NCBI GenBank assembly: GCA_033439795.1
Contig: JAUTDP010000010.1
Span: forward strand, 2,604,001-2,668,000
Direction of reading: 5' to 3'
Source of the DNA: Sordaria brevicollis
Lineage: Eukaryota > Ascomycota > Sordariomycetes > Sordariales > Sordariaceae
DNA: 64,000 nucleotides
The notes below the pieces were generated by a model. That model was not told the origin of the DNA. It searched no databases and worked only from the letters and a program-made list of their open reading frames with translations. Of the stretch, positions 26,084 through 38,597 are shown in pieces; the stretch's first letter is position 1; each line of letters opens with the position of its first letter. The translations under genes were made by a program, and so were the position numbers.

Positions 26084-26432
26084 AACAAAGTGTAGCACAC
26101 GGTGTTTGCTCTATACCTCAAAAAGAGAATTGGAGTCTTGCGACAAGTCAATTGACCAATGAGAATAGTCCTGGGAAGACCCTTGGAAGTGTCTGTCTCC
26201 GAGTGACGCTGTGCTGTGCCTGTCCTGCCTGCCGCTGCACACACTACCTCTATAGCTGAGTGCCCCGCCCCCACATTTGCTTGGTGTCGCGACGACTTGC
26301 GCCGGCCGGAACTGTTCTACAGCGAAGTGCCCGCAGTGACACTGCAGCAGCCATCCATCCCAAGCTTCCCTTCCACTTCCACGACATCCACTTTCCCCCG
26401 GACTTCAACAACAACACATCACATCACACAAA

Positions 26433-26866
26433 ATGGCTGAAGACAAGCAACCACCTGCCGTCGTCGAGGGCGCCACCGGCGGTGACGTCGAGGAAGAGGT
26501 CCAGCCCACGGCCAAGTCCGCCGAGGACCGCAAGGCCGCCGCCGCGCTGTCCAGCCTCGACTCCAACAACCGCGAAGACGAGTCCTCGGCCAAGGTCGAC
26601 CAGGACGCCGTCAAGAACGCCTTCAACTCCCTCAGCACTGCTGGTAGCAAGCAGGCCGAGGTGAAGAAGGTCAAGGTTGATGCTGCTGATGTTGCTCTTC
26701 TTGTGGGTGTCCCTTTGCGACCATCGTTGGAAGCAACCTGCTAACGGATGATGACCAGGTTGACGAGCTCGAGCTCACCAAGGCCAAGGCTACCGAGCTG
26801 CTCAAGTCTCACGACGGCGACGCTGTCAAGGCCATCAACGCCTATGTTGCTGCTCCTGCCGCTTAG
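26433..26866 (+). CDS. hypk: HYPK-like NatA-associated protein (UBA-like domain)
   Basis: Exons 26433-26702 and 26759-26866 flank a 56-nt intron with a CTAAC branch site, giving 125 aa, the usual size for HYPK. The N-terminal half is acidic and disordered with a helical region (KAAAALSSLDS). The C-terminal segment VDELELTKAKATELLKSHDG followed by DAVKAINAYV is the HYPK/NAC-type UBA fold. HYPK binds ribosome-associated N-terminal acetyltransferase A (Naa15-Naa10), modulates its activity and limits aggregation of nascent chains. A NAC-alpha subunit was considered, but the NAC beta-barrel domain is missing. The ATG context is CACAAAATGGC. The gene shares a 628-bp divergent promoter region with DAHP synthase. 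Confidence 0.85.
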
Positions 26867-28047
26867 ACGATAGTAGACACGAGTTAGAGAAATAATTATA
26901 AGACGCCGATTCACGATACCCCCATTACCGCCCAACCCATTGATCCTTACAACTTGAGCCACACGCGACCGATTATATCATATGTCTGCAGTCGCAATAA
27001 CCACGACAACTCCTCTGGGATATGAGAACACATGCTCAGAATGGGCTAGGAAAGGCGGTTCGGAACATGGCAAGAGATCGCAAACACAACGAAATACCGA
27101 CCCAATGGACTGGACGAGATGACATGTTGGGCAATGCAAGAAGCAATGCAAGAAGGTCTTTGCATCTTGGGTTTGGCTATCGGTCTCAAAGACCGAGGTG
27201 GACTGGACTGGACTGGACTGGATTGTAACGCGCGGCCGGAATTGCTGGCAAATGTTGGGAGAAATAGAGTTGGTAAAAGAGTTTATCAACCTACCGCTTC
27301 TGTTCTAGCGCTTACACCTTCCCGTCCCCAGTCTAGCTTGCCAGTTAAAGGTACACTCCATGACAATTCACCACGATGTCAAATCTCATCCCTCCAAAAG
27401 TGATTCGTATTCCCGCAGACAACATTGGTTATCACGGAGCACTTCTTATCATCGCTTTTCTCTCACCCGGATTTTGTTTTCTGCTTGGTGGTCTGTGGTA
27501 TTCCACCCTGTATCATCAAGTTCTCAAAGCAATGAATCCGTCTCACTTACAACCAACAAACCAAACAGCGGCCCCCAAATTGATATTACCCGTTGTGTTG
27601 GGCTATCAGCTATCTATGGTACATGCCGAACTAAGGTAGTTAGAAACCCTACATATACCGGCTTACCGGGTTGCCAGCGCACCGGTGTTAACGTTCATTA
27701 GCTCGGCAGGGCATGTAGATTGCGCGTCCCGTTGCGCGTCCTCTGGTAATGGGTCTGGAATTACGTAGTCTCGGCTGACGACTTTTGATAACTGTTTGAC
27801 AAAAGTGTCTGGCATAAGGGCCAAAAGATTTGTTTACTTCCCCTGATAAAAACAGGTTTGATATATTTAACACCTCGTCGCCAAGTTCTTTCCACCTCGG
27901 TAACAAGGCTCTTACTGTATCAGCCTTTTTTTCTCCTTGTCATCTACCCCAGTCTTTGACCCCGTTGTCTTCTACCACATCCCCATCCCCATCCCTCATC
28001 CAACCTCTCCTCTTTTTATCACTTCAAACCCCAAACCCCCATCCAAA
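26867..28047. other. Intergenic region upstream of the MFS transporter
   Basis: About 1.2 kb containing a short pentamer array (GGACT about 5 times, near 27200-27222) and a pyrimidine-rich leader before the ATG at 28048. An 87-aa open frame at 27376-27639 with one hydrophobic stretch was judged insufficient to call. A TATA-like GATATATTTAAC sits near 27859. Confidence 0.5.
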
Positions 28048-31034
28048 ATGTCACCACCAGACCCCTACAACGACCGCAATGACAACCCAACAGAACACAC
28101 CCTCCTCCTCCCAGTCCCACCCCACGATGCCCCCCAAGCCCAATCTTCTTCACCACCCTCATCCAAGACAACCATCCTCGGCTTCCCCCTAGCTCCTCAC
28201 TGGCTCCCCTTCCTAACCATCGCTACCCTTGCATTCCTCTTCAACATGGGGACTAACATTGCTGGTGCTCCCTCGCTAGCGATTTTGCAGGGGATTATTT
28301 GTAGGGATTATTATGAACATGGTGGGGGTGGTGTGACTGGTGGGTTAGGACACGGAGGTGGTATGGATGGCGGTGGTGGTGGAAGACTGAGTTTTGAGGA
28401 CGACAAATGCAAAATCGCGCCGGTGCAGAGTCAAGTGGCGGAGGTGCAGGCTTGGAGGGATGTTTGGGAGATAGTGCCTGGTGAGTTTTGTCTTCATTTT
28501 TATTTAGAGGATGGTAGAGCGGCAAAAGGGAGAGGGAGGGGGGGGGGAGGGTTGGTTGGGAAATAGGGTTCCGAACGAAAAGGGTGAGAGTAGGGGGTTA
28601 AGTGATGAAGAAGGACTGTTGAGGAGGGGAGTTAAGGGAAGGAAAAGAGAAGAGAAGAGAGGGGGAATGAGGATGGAAGGGTAATAAAAAAAATTAAGAA
28701 AGAAACAAATGAAAAACAAAACAAAAAAAAAGGGAAGGGAAGGGTGGGGGCTGGAAGAGAGAAAAGACATGATTGGAAAGAAGAAGAACAATTCGAAGCT
28801 TGGAAGAAATACAATTCGTTTGAAGGACAGGAGAAGAAATGACTTAGGTCGATATGAACTGGCGTTGGACTTCGCAGGTGTTTTTTTTTGAAGAAACTGG
28901 GTTATTAAGGGCTTCTCATTGACATGAAGAACACTGCTAACATCTCATCTGATTAGCCGTCATAATGGCCATCCCCTTCGGCGTCATAACCGACCGCATC
29001 GGCCGCAAAAAGGTCCTGCTTCTCGCCTTGTTCGGCATCTTGTTGAATGAAGTGTGGGTTAGACTTATCTGTAAGTTTGGAATCCAGCCATATGTCTAAA
29101 TGTTCTATCCCGGCGATATCTCTGCAGAAAGGAAAGAAGAGAAGAAGGTTCTTCACTTCATGACGGCTAATACATTCCTCGGTATAAAACAGTCGGCTTC
29201 CCCTCAACCTTCCCAATCCGCCTCGTCTGGCTCGGCGGCCTTTTCCAGGTTATCGGCGGCGGAAGCATCACCTTCACCAGTCTTGCGTATGTGTTGGTGG
29301 CGGATGTGGTTCCTGCTGAGGATCGGTATGTTTTTATCTTCTTCCCCTCTCCCCTTTCGGTCCTCTTCTATCCATCACCACCTTCTTTATCGCCCACTTC
29401 TATCTCCTCTCTTCTTTCCTTTTCCCCTTTCCCCCCTCACTGCCTATCTTACCCCCCCTCACTTTTCCTCAATAATCTATTTGATCTTTTCTCTCCCCTC
29501 ACTAGCTTCTCTTTCCCTTACTAACCCTTCCCCCACCCATTCCTTTTCCTCCAGCCCCCCTTCCCTCCATTTCATCCCCCCTCCAACAGTCAAGTTACAG
29601 CCCACCAAGGGAGAACTGACAAACAAAAAAAACAGATCAATAGCCTTCGGCTACCTCCTAGGCTCCTGCATCGCCGCCCGCTGCATCTTCGTCCCCCTCG
29701 GCGGCGCCCTGATTAGCGTTGACCCCTGGATAGCGATGGACGTCGGGTTGTTGACGGAAGTTGTAGGTTTTTTTGTGGCGGCTGTTTTTATCCGGGAGAC
29801 TTTGCCTGCTGATTCTGCTCCCTCCTCTCCCGGTTCTGATGACGCTTCGGGGTTGGGTACAGATGCTGTTGGGTCTGGGTCTGGGTTTGCGTCTGGGGCA
29901 GAGAGTCAGCTGACGCTTGTCGGTGTTGAAACCAATGGTGCTGTGAACGGGGAGGAGGATGGAGAGGAAGAGATGGGGAAGAAACAGAAGAGTGTTAAGC
30001 AGCGGGTTGAAAGCTGGTTGGAAAAGACACAAGAGGCGGGGAGGTGGACGGTGAAGAACCCAAAAGTTGTGTTGCTGTTGGTGTGCTTCTGGCTGTACAT
30101 GATGGGCGAGCAGGCGGAGCAGTTGCTGATGATTCAGTATGCTAGTAAGAGGTTGGGGTGGTCTTTGGGGAAGGTATGTGGTTTTTTTTTCTCTCCTCTT
30201 TCTTTCTTTTCCACCTTTTCTTTCCTCTTTTACCTCCTTTTCCCCATCCTATTATCCCCCCTCACCCCTATCCCCTCTCCCCTTTCTTTCCCCTTCCTCC
30301 CTTTCCCCTTTCCTATTTCCCTCCCATCTTATCTTTAACCCTCCCCTCCCGTCCAATCCAGCCCTCTTCCAATCCCTCTCAGTCCACCAAACTAACAAAA
30401 AAAACAGGCCTCCCTCCTCCCCTCCCTCGGCTCCTTCACAAACCTCCTAACCCTCCTCCTCCTCCTCCCCTTCCTCTCTTCCCTCCTTTCCCCCCCAAAC
30501 TCACCCCCCTCCCCCTCCCCCCACTCTCGCCTAAAGATGTCCGAACCAGCCAAAGACACCCTCCTAACCCAACTCCTCGCCCTCCTCCTCCTCCTCGGCT
30601 CCCTCTTTATTTCCCTCCCCATCCCCACCTTTTCCTTTTTGGCATCTGGTGAAATTCTCTATTCGGTAGGAGCGGCGGTATCAGTCCCGATGAGGAGTTT
30701 GATTACCAACCTTGTGGATGCGAGACACAGGGCTACGCTGTATACGGTTATCAGTGTTGTTACGTATGCGGCGGTGTCGGTGGGGAGGGTGGTGATGGCG
30801 GGGTTGTTTGGTGTTGGACTGAAAATGGGTGGGGAGGAGGGGGATGGGATGAGGTGGATGGGGTTGCCGTTTTTGGTGGCGGGGGGGATGTTTGGGGTTG
30901 TTTTGGGGGTGGTGAGTTTGGGGGGTTTTGGGAGGGGAGGGTTAAAAGAGAGGGAGGGTGAGGAGGAGGAAGGGTTGGTGGTTGATAGGGAGGGGGTTGA
31001 TGAGGAGGGGGAAGGGGGGAGGTATAGGGATTGA
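28048..31034 (+). CDS. MFS-type transporter
   Basis: Five exons, 28048-28480, 28957-29070, 29193-29325, 29636-30173 and 30408-31034, encode 614 aa. All joins keep frame, with splits in phases 1, 1, 2 and 0. MFS features are a first membrane helix after ILGFPLAPHWLPFLTIATL, the motif A signature GVITDRIGRKKVLL in exon 2, GLFQVIGGG in exon 3, and hydrophobic helices through exons 4 and 5 (about 12 in all). A Gly-rich insertion lies in the first outer loop, an acidic cytosolic loop (NGEEDGEEEMGKK) between the two halves, and an acidic C-tail. The first outer loop carries two Cys (IICRDYY, DDKCKIAP). The substrate is unknown; the arrangement recalls fungal proteins distantly related to SLC46/TetA-type carriers. 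The introns (476, 122, 310 and 234 nt) are unusually long for this window and strongly base-skewed. Confidence 0.85.
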
Positions 31035-32855
31035 AGTGGTTGGTGTGGGTGATGATTTTAGAGGATAGATATAGATGGGTTAGACTCTTATACAGGTTGA
31101 GAGGGTGGTATCAAGTGCTTGGTTGGAAGTTGTACCCGTTGTGAACCGAGATGTGTTGAAGTTGGAATACAAGTAACAACATTTGACCTTATGGCAAGGA
31201 AACACTGAGTCAGAGAAAATGTCAACGGAGTTGAATCTCGGCTTGCGCCCTCGATGAAAGACATGATCCGGCAAACGACAACAACTCTCACCCGCAGCAA
31301 CTTGCTGCATCTTAAAATGCATGGCAGAAGTGTCCACCAGAGAAAGCGGCATCTAAACTGCCCCTTCCAATATTTCTACTAGAGTTGCCGAGTGTCCCGA
31401 TCGTTCCTTCCTCAATTAGTTGACATCGGTCCGAATGAATCATTTCCTAAGCGTTCCTTCCCTCCCTCCTATGACGACAGACTACGTTTTGTGCAATACA
31501 GCCGCTCCGATTCTTCGAACGAGAAATGATTTAATAAATTTCAGGTTCCGGACGCATCGCAAAAAGAAAAAAGTCGGAACAAAATTTGCGATGCCAAATC
31601 AACCAAGTCGTCTGCTCATGGTGAAGACCGCGAGCAAGACGATGTTCTGTATTCCCATCTGCTGGGTATGGACACTAACCAGAAAGAACCAAGCCACTCC
31701 ATCGCCGTTATTACGATCAGTCAAGACATGTATCCGAATACAGAAGGGTAAAAAAAAAGGGAAAGGACGTAAAAATTGCTAAAAAAAAGCTCAAACGCCC
31801 AAACCCCGAGTTGCCCGAATCGAACCCAAGACCAGCTGCAGTCCTACGAAAAACCCGCCTCGAAAAGCAAGTTTTATCTGGCTACCAGCATACCATACCA
31901 CGTAAGCTACTGGATAGTTATTAGGAAGGTGCCAAACCTTTGATTTATATGCTCGCTCCTAGGACAGGCGCCAGGGCGGGCAGTGGAAATGTCAACTTCC
32001 TTCCTATGGGGCGCTGTTATATGAGACGATGACATATGTCAAACTTCAGCCTTGGCCCCTTTTCAATGTTGTATTCTCTACATATGACTTCTGCGTCCAT
32101 CCACCCATCCGTCAATCCATCCTCCCATCCATCCATCCATCCATCCATCTTCTTTGTCCACCAGGTAGGCGCTGGAATGGAATAGGTGAGACGGCACACC
32201 TTACCTTGAACATCACGAAGCGCTTTTTCAACTTCAGCTTGAACTCCAAGTCTTGACTCTAGCTTCAGTTCCTGTCACCCCCTATATTTTCTTCATTGAT
32301 TCCGCGTGTGATGCCATGCGTGATAATCTCGAGGCACCAGCTAGACATCCATAGATCTATGTATGTCTTTCCAGCCGTGGGTACCAACTAGGCCCTTCTG
32401 AACAAGGCCAAGATCTATAGCGTAGGCGTTGGCAGAGAGAGAGAGAGAGCGAAGTGTCTCTTGCCTATTTATATCCAGTCACCGTGATAGTGACAGATGC
32501 ACTGTGACCATGCTGACAACAAATTCAACATTAAAACTCCCCAAAAAAAACTTCCACACGTGAAGGGTTGAGCTCGAGCCTCGAGGGAGGGCCGAAGGGC
32601 CGGAGGGTGGTCCTGACCTATATCCAAACGAGCGTAAGCGCCAACAAGTCTTGTACCTGCATAGGTAGGTAGGTATTCCTCCAACAATCAGGTATCGAAC
32701 ATCCAGTCAGCTCGAAAGGGGGTCTGGGTCTGTCTGGTGAAGAGAAAGGAAAGGAAAGGAAAACCAAGAAAGCTAATGTGGTGCAAAGGCACAGCACAGT
32801 CTTACCGCCGAGCTTTTTTAGCCTCACGGACCCGCGCCTTGTAGTAGTGTGGACT

Positions 32856-32858
<3 letters not shown>

Positions 32859-32891
<33 letters not shown>
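32859..32891 (+). repeat. 33-nt poly-T tract
   Basis: An uninterrupted run of 33 T on the + strand inside the long gene-free region, followed by CGAATTCCG. It could be a retroposed tail (minus strand poly-A) or simple slippage; no retrogene is recognised beside it. Confidence 0.9.
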
Positions 32892-33905
32892 CGAATTCCG
32901 ACGTCTTGGGATTTCTTCTGATATCTTCCTACCTGATAGACACCATGCTAGTGTAAAGAAAGCACGTGTTTATCCAACACCACTTGACTTGTTCAAGACA
33001 GAACTATTCTTAGCACCTGGGTAACTGGGTTCCATTCCCTTGTGCCGATTAACACACAAAAGGAAAGCTCCGAGGCACAAACGGACAACGAACGACAAAA
33101 TAGGAATAACAAAATCTCAAAAGAGATAAAAGAGGCAAAAAGGTTACCAGGCCAGCGGGTCGAGGCCAGATCGGACTGGACCATTTAGAACATCCACCCA
33201 TCCACACACACATGCCCGGACCTAACTAACACTAACTGGGTTCGGTTGGTTGGAAATTTGGAAATTCCGGCCCCGGGGGCGCTTCCTAAGTCCCTATCCA
33301 TCCCACTGGGACTGGCGTGTTTGGTCACTGGACCTGGCGAGACTATGTACATACGGCGGTATGTAGCTGAGAAAAGATAGACAGACAAGAGGCTGAGGCA
33401 CGGAACAAATGACTATTGTTCTTTTGACTTCTTTGCCACTGGGTAGTGAATAGTGAAAAAGGAGATGGAGGGCACGGCTCGGACCAGGAGAAAGATTCCC
33501 GCGATTGGGCTTTCCGTGCCGTCTATGTGATTCTCTCCGGGATGAACTGTTGGGTTATGGAGATGAAGTTTTGGGGATATTGAATGCGGCTGAGGCGTAC
33601 TTAGTGGCAAAGTGAAGAAGCTCGCTTTCGGGTTTTTAGCATTCGTTGCTTTCGGTCTATTCCAGATGTGATATCCATCGTGATGACTTTTTCACCGACG
33701 AAGTTCGGTATGATGTGGAGATAACAACCCCATCACCCACGGGCAACGAAGACCCAGATACCAGTTCGTCAGATGTCAAGAACCAGTGGTCGGTGCTTCT
33801 CGAAAATCTTACCTCCTCCCTCGTCTTCGGATGCCAACTCTCATAGGCTCATCGTCGATGACAAACGTTGAAATGTTGCTGCTCGTCCGACGGCTACCCA
33901 CTACT

Positions 33906-33924
33906 GGTAGGTAGGTAGGTAGGT
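33906..33924 (+). repeat. (GGTA)n tetranucleotide array
   Basis: About five tandem GGTA units. The same unit recurs as a shorter array at 32661-32672. TACC/GGTA microsatellites are scattered in non-coding parts of this window (also near 3655-3666). Confidence 0.85.
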
Positions 33925-36900
33925 ATCACCACATGGTGCATGTCTTGCGTGTTGTCCTTGCTGCTGGCCTGCTGCTGCTGCTGCTCCATAACCCGGTTCA
34001 TCACAATCACAACCATCGCAACAACAATCACCTCTCGCCGAGGACCGACTTCCGCTTGTTAACAACGACCCAAGAAAAATTCCAAGAAAGTGTGAAATAA
34101 GTAGGCGCATGACGCGGCATGAGTGGTTGAACGAACAGTGGAGTTGTCTTTTGAATGCCTCTGGTTGGAGAAAGCTCGGAGTCGGTCGGGGGTGATGATA
34201 AGATGATTTTATACCGCACTAGCGGACCTTTTTCATCTTTTGTGATCAACGAACAGGATCTGAACTCGCATGGTGATCATCTTTTCGCTGCTGGAGGTGA
34301 AAGAGGTTGTGAAGAGGAAGAAAAGAAAAGGTGATGGGGGACCCTTAATTGGCTAAAAGGGTGGTCGGGGACACTGTGGGATCCCATGTGGTTCTCCGTT
34401 CTCCGCCTGTTGACCTGGGTTGAGGCCAATGACGAGCAGCGCACAACCGCCCGGTCTAACGTTGCACTTTACTGTGTGGGTTTTTTTTGTAGGTTAAGAG
34501 CATGTGTGCAGAGCGTGCAGAAAGGGAAAGCGGGCAGCAATTGATTGTCCCCTAGCATCAATTGTTAGCACGACGATGTGCATATGCGAGTTCGCTAGAG
34601 CGTGATGACTGGGGTTGTTTTGGGGCTGCCTGCTAGACCTGCCTGGGGGATGGATACACAAGGGTCGACGTTGAAAAGAGGAGACCGGGCAGGGCAGACT
34701 CCGAATTCAAGAGAAAAGGCAAAAGAATCTCCAAACCAGGCAAATCCCCGAAAGAGGAGAAATCTGGATCGGTCCACCATCTGACGACAGGCTTGACCTC
34801 GTTATCGGCGGTGAAGAGATCATTCTTCACAGTTGAGGTGATGACAAGAGTTTTAGGTAAAAGACCAAGGGCGCTTGAACATTGAACCTCGGGCATTGTT
34901 GAGATGTGAACCAAATGCCGATGTGATAAGTGAAGAAAAAGAGTGGAAAAGGACATGGACCAGGTCCATTGAGGACGTGATTGGCATACCAAACTTTTGG
35001 TCGTCAAAACAATTAACCGGATCGACCTGAAAAGTGCGGTGGTGGGAAACTGAATCAAAAGATCACAGCAACAATGTAATCGGATCCGATAACAGATCAA
35101 AAAGAGAAATCCGGTGGGTTGGGGTCAAGTCGTCACAGCATATGGAATGCATGGAAAAAGAGTCTCAAAGTTTGTGAGGTGTGGTTGTACGAGGTTATAC
35201 AATCGTGTTGTCGCCGCATGGTGATACATAGAATGGAAGGTTTGAGTTTTTGGTGGGTGGGTGAGGTGGTTGGCAGGAAACGGTGAGTCCCTTCAATCCG
35301 AATTCGAGCTCTTTCTCTCAAATCTTGTGAAAGGGCGGCTGATGCTGCGAGATCTCATTTTTTTCTGTTTCCAATAGCGCGCGAGGGCCAAGCAACCAAG
35401 ATATGACAAGAGGCAGGAACGAGGCATGTCAGCGGCGAGGTGAGAGCCTCTTTCTTGTTGGTGTTGAAGACTGAAGAAATTGCCCAGGGACGGGTGGTCT
35501 GTGCGCGGGTGGGATTCCAGATCGGGAGCCAAGCATCTCAAAACGTCCTTTGCCTCAGCATTTCCCCAGCAGCCCGCCATTGTAGGAGAGTCCAGACAAC
35601 GGCCTGTCTCAGCTCAACCAGGTTGCATTGTTATAGACACAAAAGCAATTGTTTTATTGCATCGTGTTCGCAAAGTTTCTAGAAGGTTAACTACTGATTC
35701 CAAATGACTGACGATAAGTATCTTTGAATGTGAAAAAGGTGCCATTGGGAAGGTGCATTGAAGACAAAAACTTTTACATCTTGGCCCACCAAAAATAACT
35801 GTGATATCGGAAAGCACGATGCGTCGACTGTCCCCTCCGGAAGAAAGATTCAACCAAATGGCAGCATAGCGCCCTCAAGTACCGGCCAACCGCAAAGGAG
35901 GCATCCCGAAAGTCACTTGACACTGGTGAAGCGCTGTCGAGTTACAGACGGGCATCTAAAAGGTACAAGATCCCTGATGTTGAACGTTATAGGTGGGTCA
36001 CATTGAGCTTGGTTGCATGGGGGAGCCCCTGTCTTGGCAGCGGAGAGCATCGCGGGATGTTATGTGATTGGCTGAATTGCGGGTTGCTAACCGCTCACGC
36101 TAACGCCAATCACGTCGGACGGCAGGGGCACCTCGGGGCCAGCAAGGTGCCAGGAACCGCAGGGCTCTCTCTGTGTGGACGACGACAAGTCTTTCTCTGA
36201 ACCTCTCAGGCTTTTGCCTCGTCACCCTCATTTTCAGTCATTTTTGCAAGCCTCAAATCCCTCAGTCTTTTCCACCCAATGCTGGCCTGGAAATAACCAC
36301 TTGACTCAGATTGCTCATCTCTTAAGGCAAGTTGCAATGGAAGAGCAGAGGAACAATCAACAATGGCTATGGCACAGCCCATTTCCCCAAAAGGCTGGCG
36401 GGTACTACGCTTCACTGACTGGGTACACATTACCTCATCCAGGATATGAGATGCTCTTACAGAAAAGAGAAGAAAAAAATAACCCGAAGCCGAGTTGTTA
36501 GACCAAAAGAACAACCGCCCGGGGACCCATGAAGGCCATGTGCCCGCCTCCAACCTGCAAGCTCTCACTCGGCTCGGCGAGTGGCCTCACCTCTCACAAA
36601 AACCAGCAGTCGTGAATATGGTCTCGGCCTGTTCCTGCCTTTTCCTGCCTTTTCCTGGCCTGTTCCTCTCTATGCCCAGACAATGCCCAGCCCTTGGTAA
36701 AAGTGCTCGACTGCTCGTTCCTTCCCATCACCACCACCCCACACAGTGACATCCGAAGCCATTGCAGGCTACCCTAGCAACCCCCTCTTCCTCCCAAGCG
36801 AACTCTGGTCTTGGTAGTACCTACCTCAGGCTACCTGGTCGTTTCTTAAACTCGCATGTGTCCCAGACCTTTGTAGATGATACACTCCTTCTTTCCAAAG

Positions 36901-38027
36901 TCTGTCGGCCTCAAACACTTAAGCCTGTGGTTATTCATGCAAGGACTGCCTCGTCTCAACATCCTCTGACGCTTCCGGCCTTCCAGAGTCACATCGCCAT
37001 AGACCTCATACCTCTACTTCACACCGACACCGTCATATCGCTCCAGGCCAGGTGCCTTGATTCATCGGCTTCGTCTTCACCTTAATACCATCTCAACTTG
37101 TTTTGGTTCACGAAACCAAAGCACCACCCCATATCTCCCCTGGAAACATCAGATGCCGCCCGGATGCCCGCTGTTGCTATAGACCGAATAGTCAGAACCT
37201 GGATCTCCAACAACAGCGACTAGCAACACGGGAAACTTGGACATTCCGATACAGACACTACCCATCATCGTCGACGACTCCAAGGTGCTCCACCTCAACC
37301 ACCCACCCCGTCGATTCTGACACACGCTCTCCCGAACCCCCGGGTGCAAGGCCCTTGCCGCAAGAAGAAGAAGAAGGGAAACCCGCCCAATATTAGTCCG
37401 CCTCGGCCCCGCCCCGGCCGCTTAATCCTTGGGTTCCCTTCCTCTTCTTTTTCTTCTTCTCTCCTCATTCCATTCTTTGCCGGCGTTTGCTTCTTCGTCT
37501 GGACGTCGATAGCCTTCTTTCACATCGACAACCCCCCTTTCCTTCAACTTACTTCGCTTCTTTAAACCGCAGGTCGGGATTTACCTGCTTCCATTCTTTC
37601 GAAAAAAAAAAGGAACCTCGACTATTTGCCTACTTTATCGAATCGAGTTTACTTTGCTGGAAGTTGGGTTGTTTGACGCGCTGGATCGCTACAAAAAAAA
37701 ACAAGGACGTTTTAACGACAATTGCATCAATCTGTGCTTGGAATAATAACGAGAGAGTGTGTGTTTGGACTTTGGGACGAAATCACCATCATCATCATCA
37801 TCATCATTGGAGCGTGAAACAAGACATCATCAACCTGCGAAGGAACACCGAATTAGAAAGAGCAAGGAAAAAAAGAAAGAGGTCAGCAACTCGGAAGCGA
37901 AGTTTCAGTTCGAAGAAAAGGGGAAACCGATCCGGAAAACGACGGAGGAAGACCAAGTTTTTGCTTTGAGAGATACCCGACGGAGAAACAAGCACTTTTT
38001 CGTCACCAACAATAATCAGTGGTCAAC

Positions 38028-38597
38028 ATGGGAAAACTCATCAAGAACCATTGGGCGAGGCTCATTATCCTGGCCGCTGGAACTTGTACGTCTTGTGGCA
38101 TCTCATCTTTTGTCTTGTTCACTTTCCACTAACACATCCATCTCACACAGACCAAGTCGCAGCTGCTTTGGAGGGTTTCTTCTGGCCCAAGATCTTTTGG
38201 GATTTCCTCACAAAAACCCTTGACGCCGCCGTCAAGCCGATACCGATCCTGCAAATCATCAACCTCCTGTTCGGACTCCTGCTCATCGCATGGGAGTGGC
38301 CGCTTGGGTTCATCGCCGGCTCCAGTTTCCACCGCAGCCTCGAGGCCCGCCTGGCCATCCTCCCGCTTACCGCCCTGGCTGCTGCGCTCATCTACCAAGG
38401 GACAAACGCCGCGATTTACCAGGTGATTGGGTTGGGCGTGTACTTTTGGGCGTATAGTGAGGGAGAGGTACGTTTTTTGTTTTTCGGTGATGAGATTTCA
38501 ATGAGAGGACGTTTTTGCTAACTTGGAAAAACAGATGATCTGCGAAAAGCCATGGACACTACCAAAGCGTGGTGGCGGCAAGACAGGACGTGTATAA
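38028..38597 (+). CDS. Small conserved fungal multi-pass membrane protein
   Basis: Exons 38028-38085, 38151-38467 and 38535-38597, joined through a split Tyr codon and then in phase 0, encode 145 aa. About four hydrophobic helices are visible: LIILAAGTYQVAAALEGFFW, ILQIINLLFGLLLIAWEWPL, LAILPLTALAAALIYQGTN and YQVIGLGVYFWAYS. The start MGKLIKNHWARLI and the C-terminal MICEKPWTLPKRGGG give it a short cytosolic tail on each side. The architecture matches a family of uncharacterised proteins found widely in ascomycetes (I believe a DUF-only family). No function is known to me. The gene is preceded by a long pyrimidine-rich region that is probably its 5' UTR and promoter. Confidence 0.85.

Larger units (their letters stand above)
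31035..38027. other. 7-kb region with no recognised gene
   Basis: This is the longest gene-free stretch in the window, apart from the 5' UTR of the gene at 38028. It holds a CCAT array (32124-32149), an AG run (32434-32449), a 33-nt T run (32859-32891), GGTA arrays (32661-32672, 33906-33924), CTG repeats near 33968 and a CAT array near 37787-37807. Open frames reach 155 aa (34633-35100, minus) but show no conserved motif or low-complexity signature of a coding exon. GC content is normal, with no RIP signature. It may hold long UTRs, a non-coding RNA or small unrecognised genes. Confidence 0.5.

Noticed and set aside
27376..27639. 87-aa open frame with one hydrophobic segment
   Set aside because: A second overlapping frame is of similar size, there is no recognised family and the codon use is AT-neutral; chance cannot be excluded.
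31811..31850. tRNA gene on the minus strand (GGTTCGATTCG with downstream T run)
   Set aside because: The T-arm stem does not pair, no acceptor stem closes and the anticodon arm is not convincing; kept only as a possible fossil.
32124..32149. CRISPR-like or functional direct-repeat array
   Set aside because: A plain CCAT microsatellite without spacers, in a eukaryotic genome.
34633..35100. 155-aa minus-strand open frame
   Set aside because: Cys/Leu/Ser-rich with no motif, no splice signals that extend it and no conserved feature.
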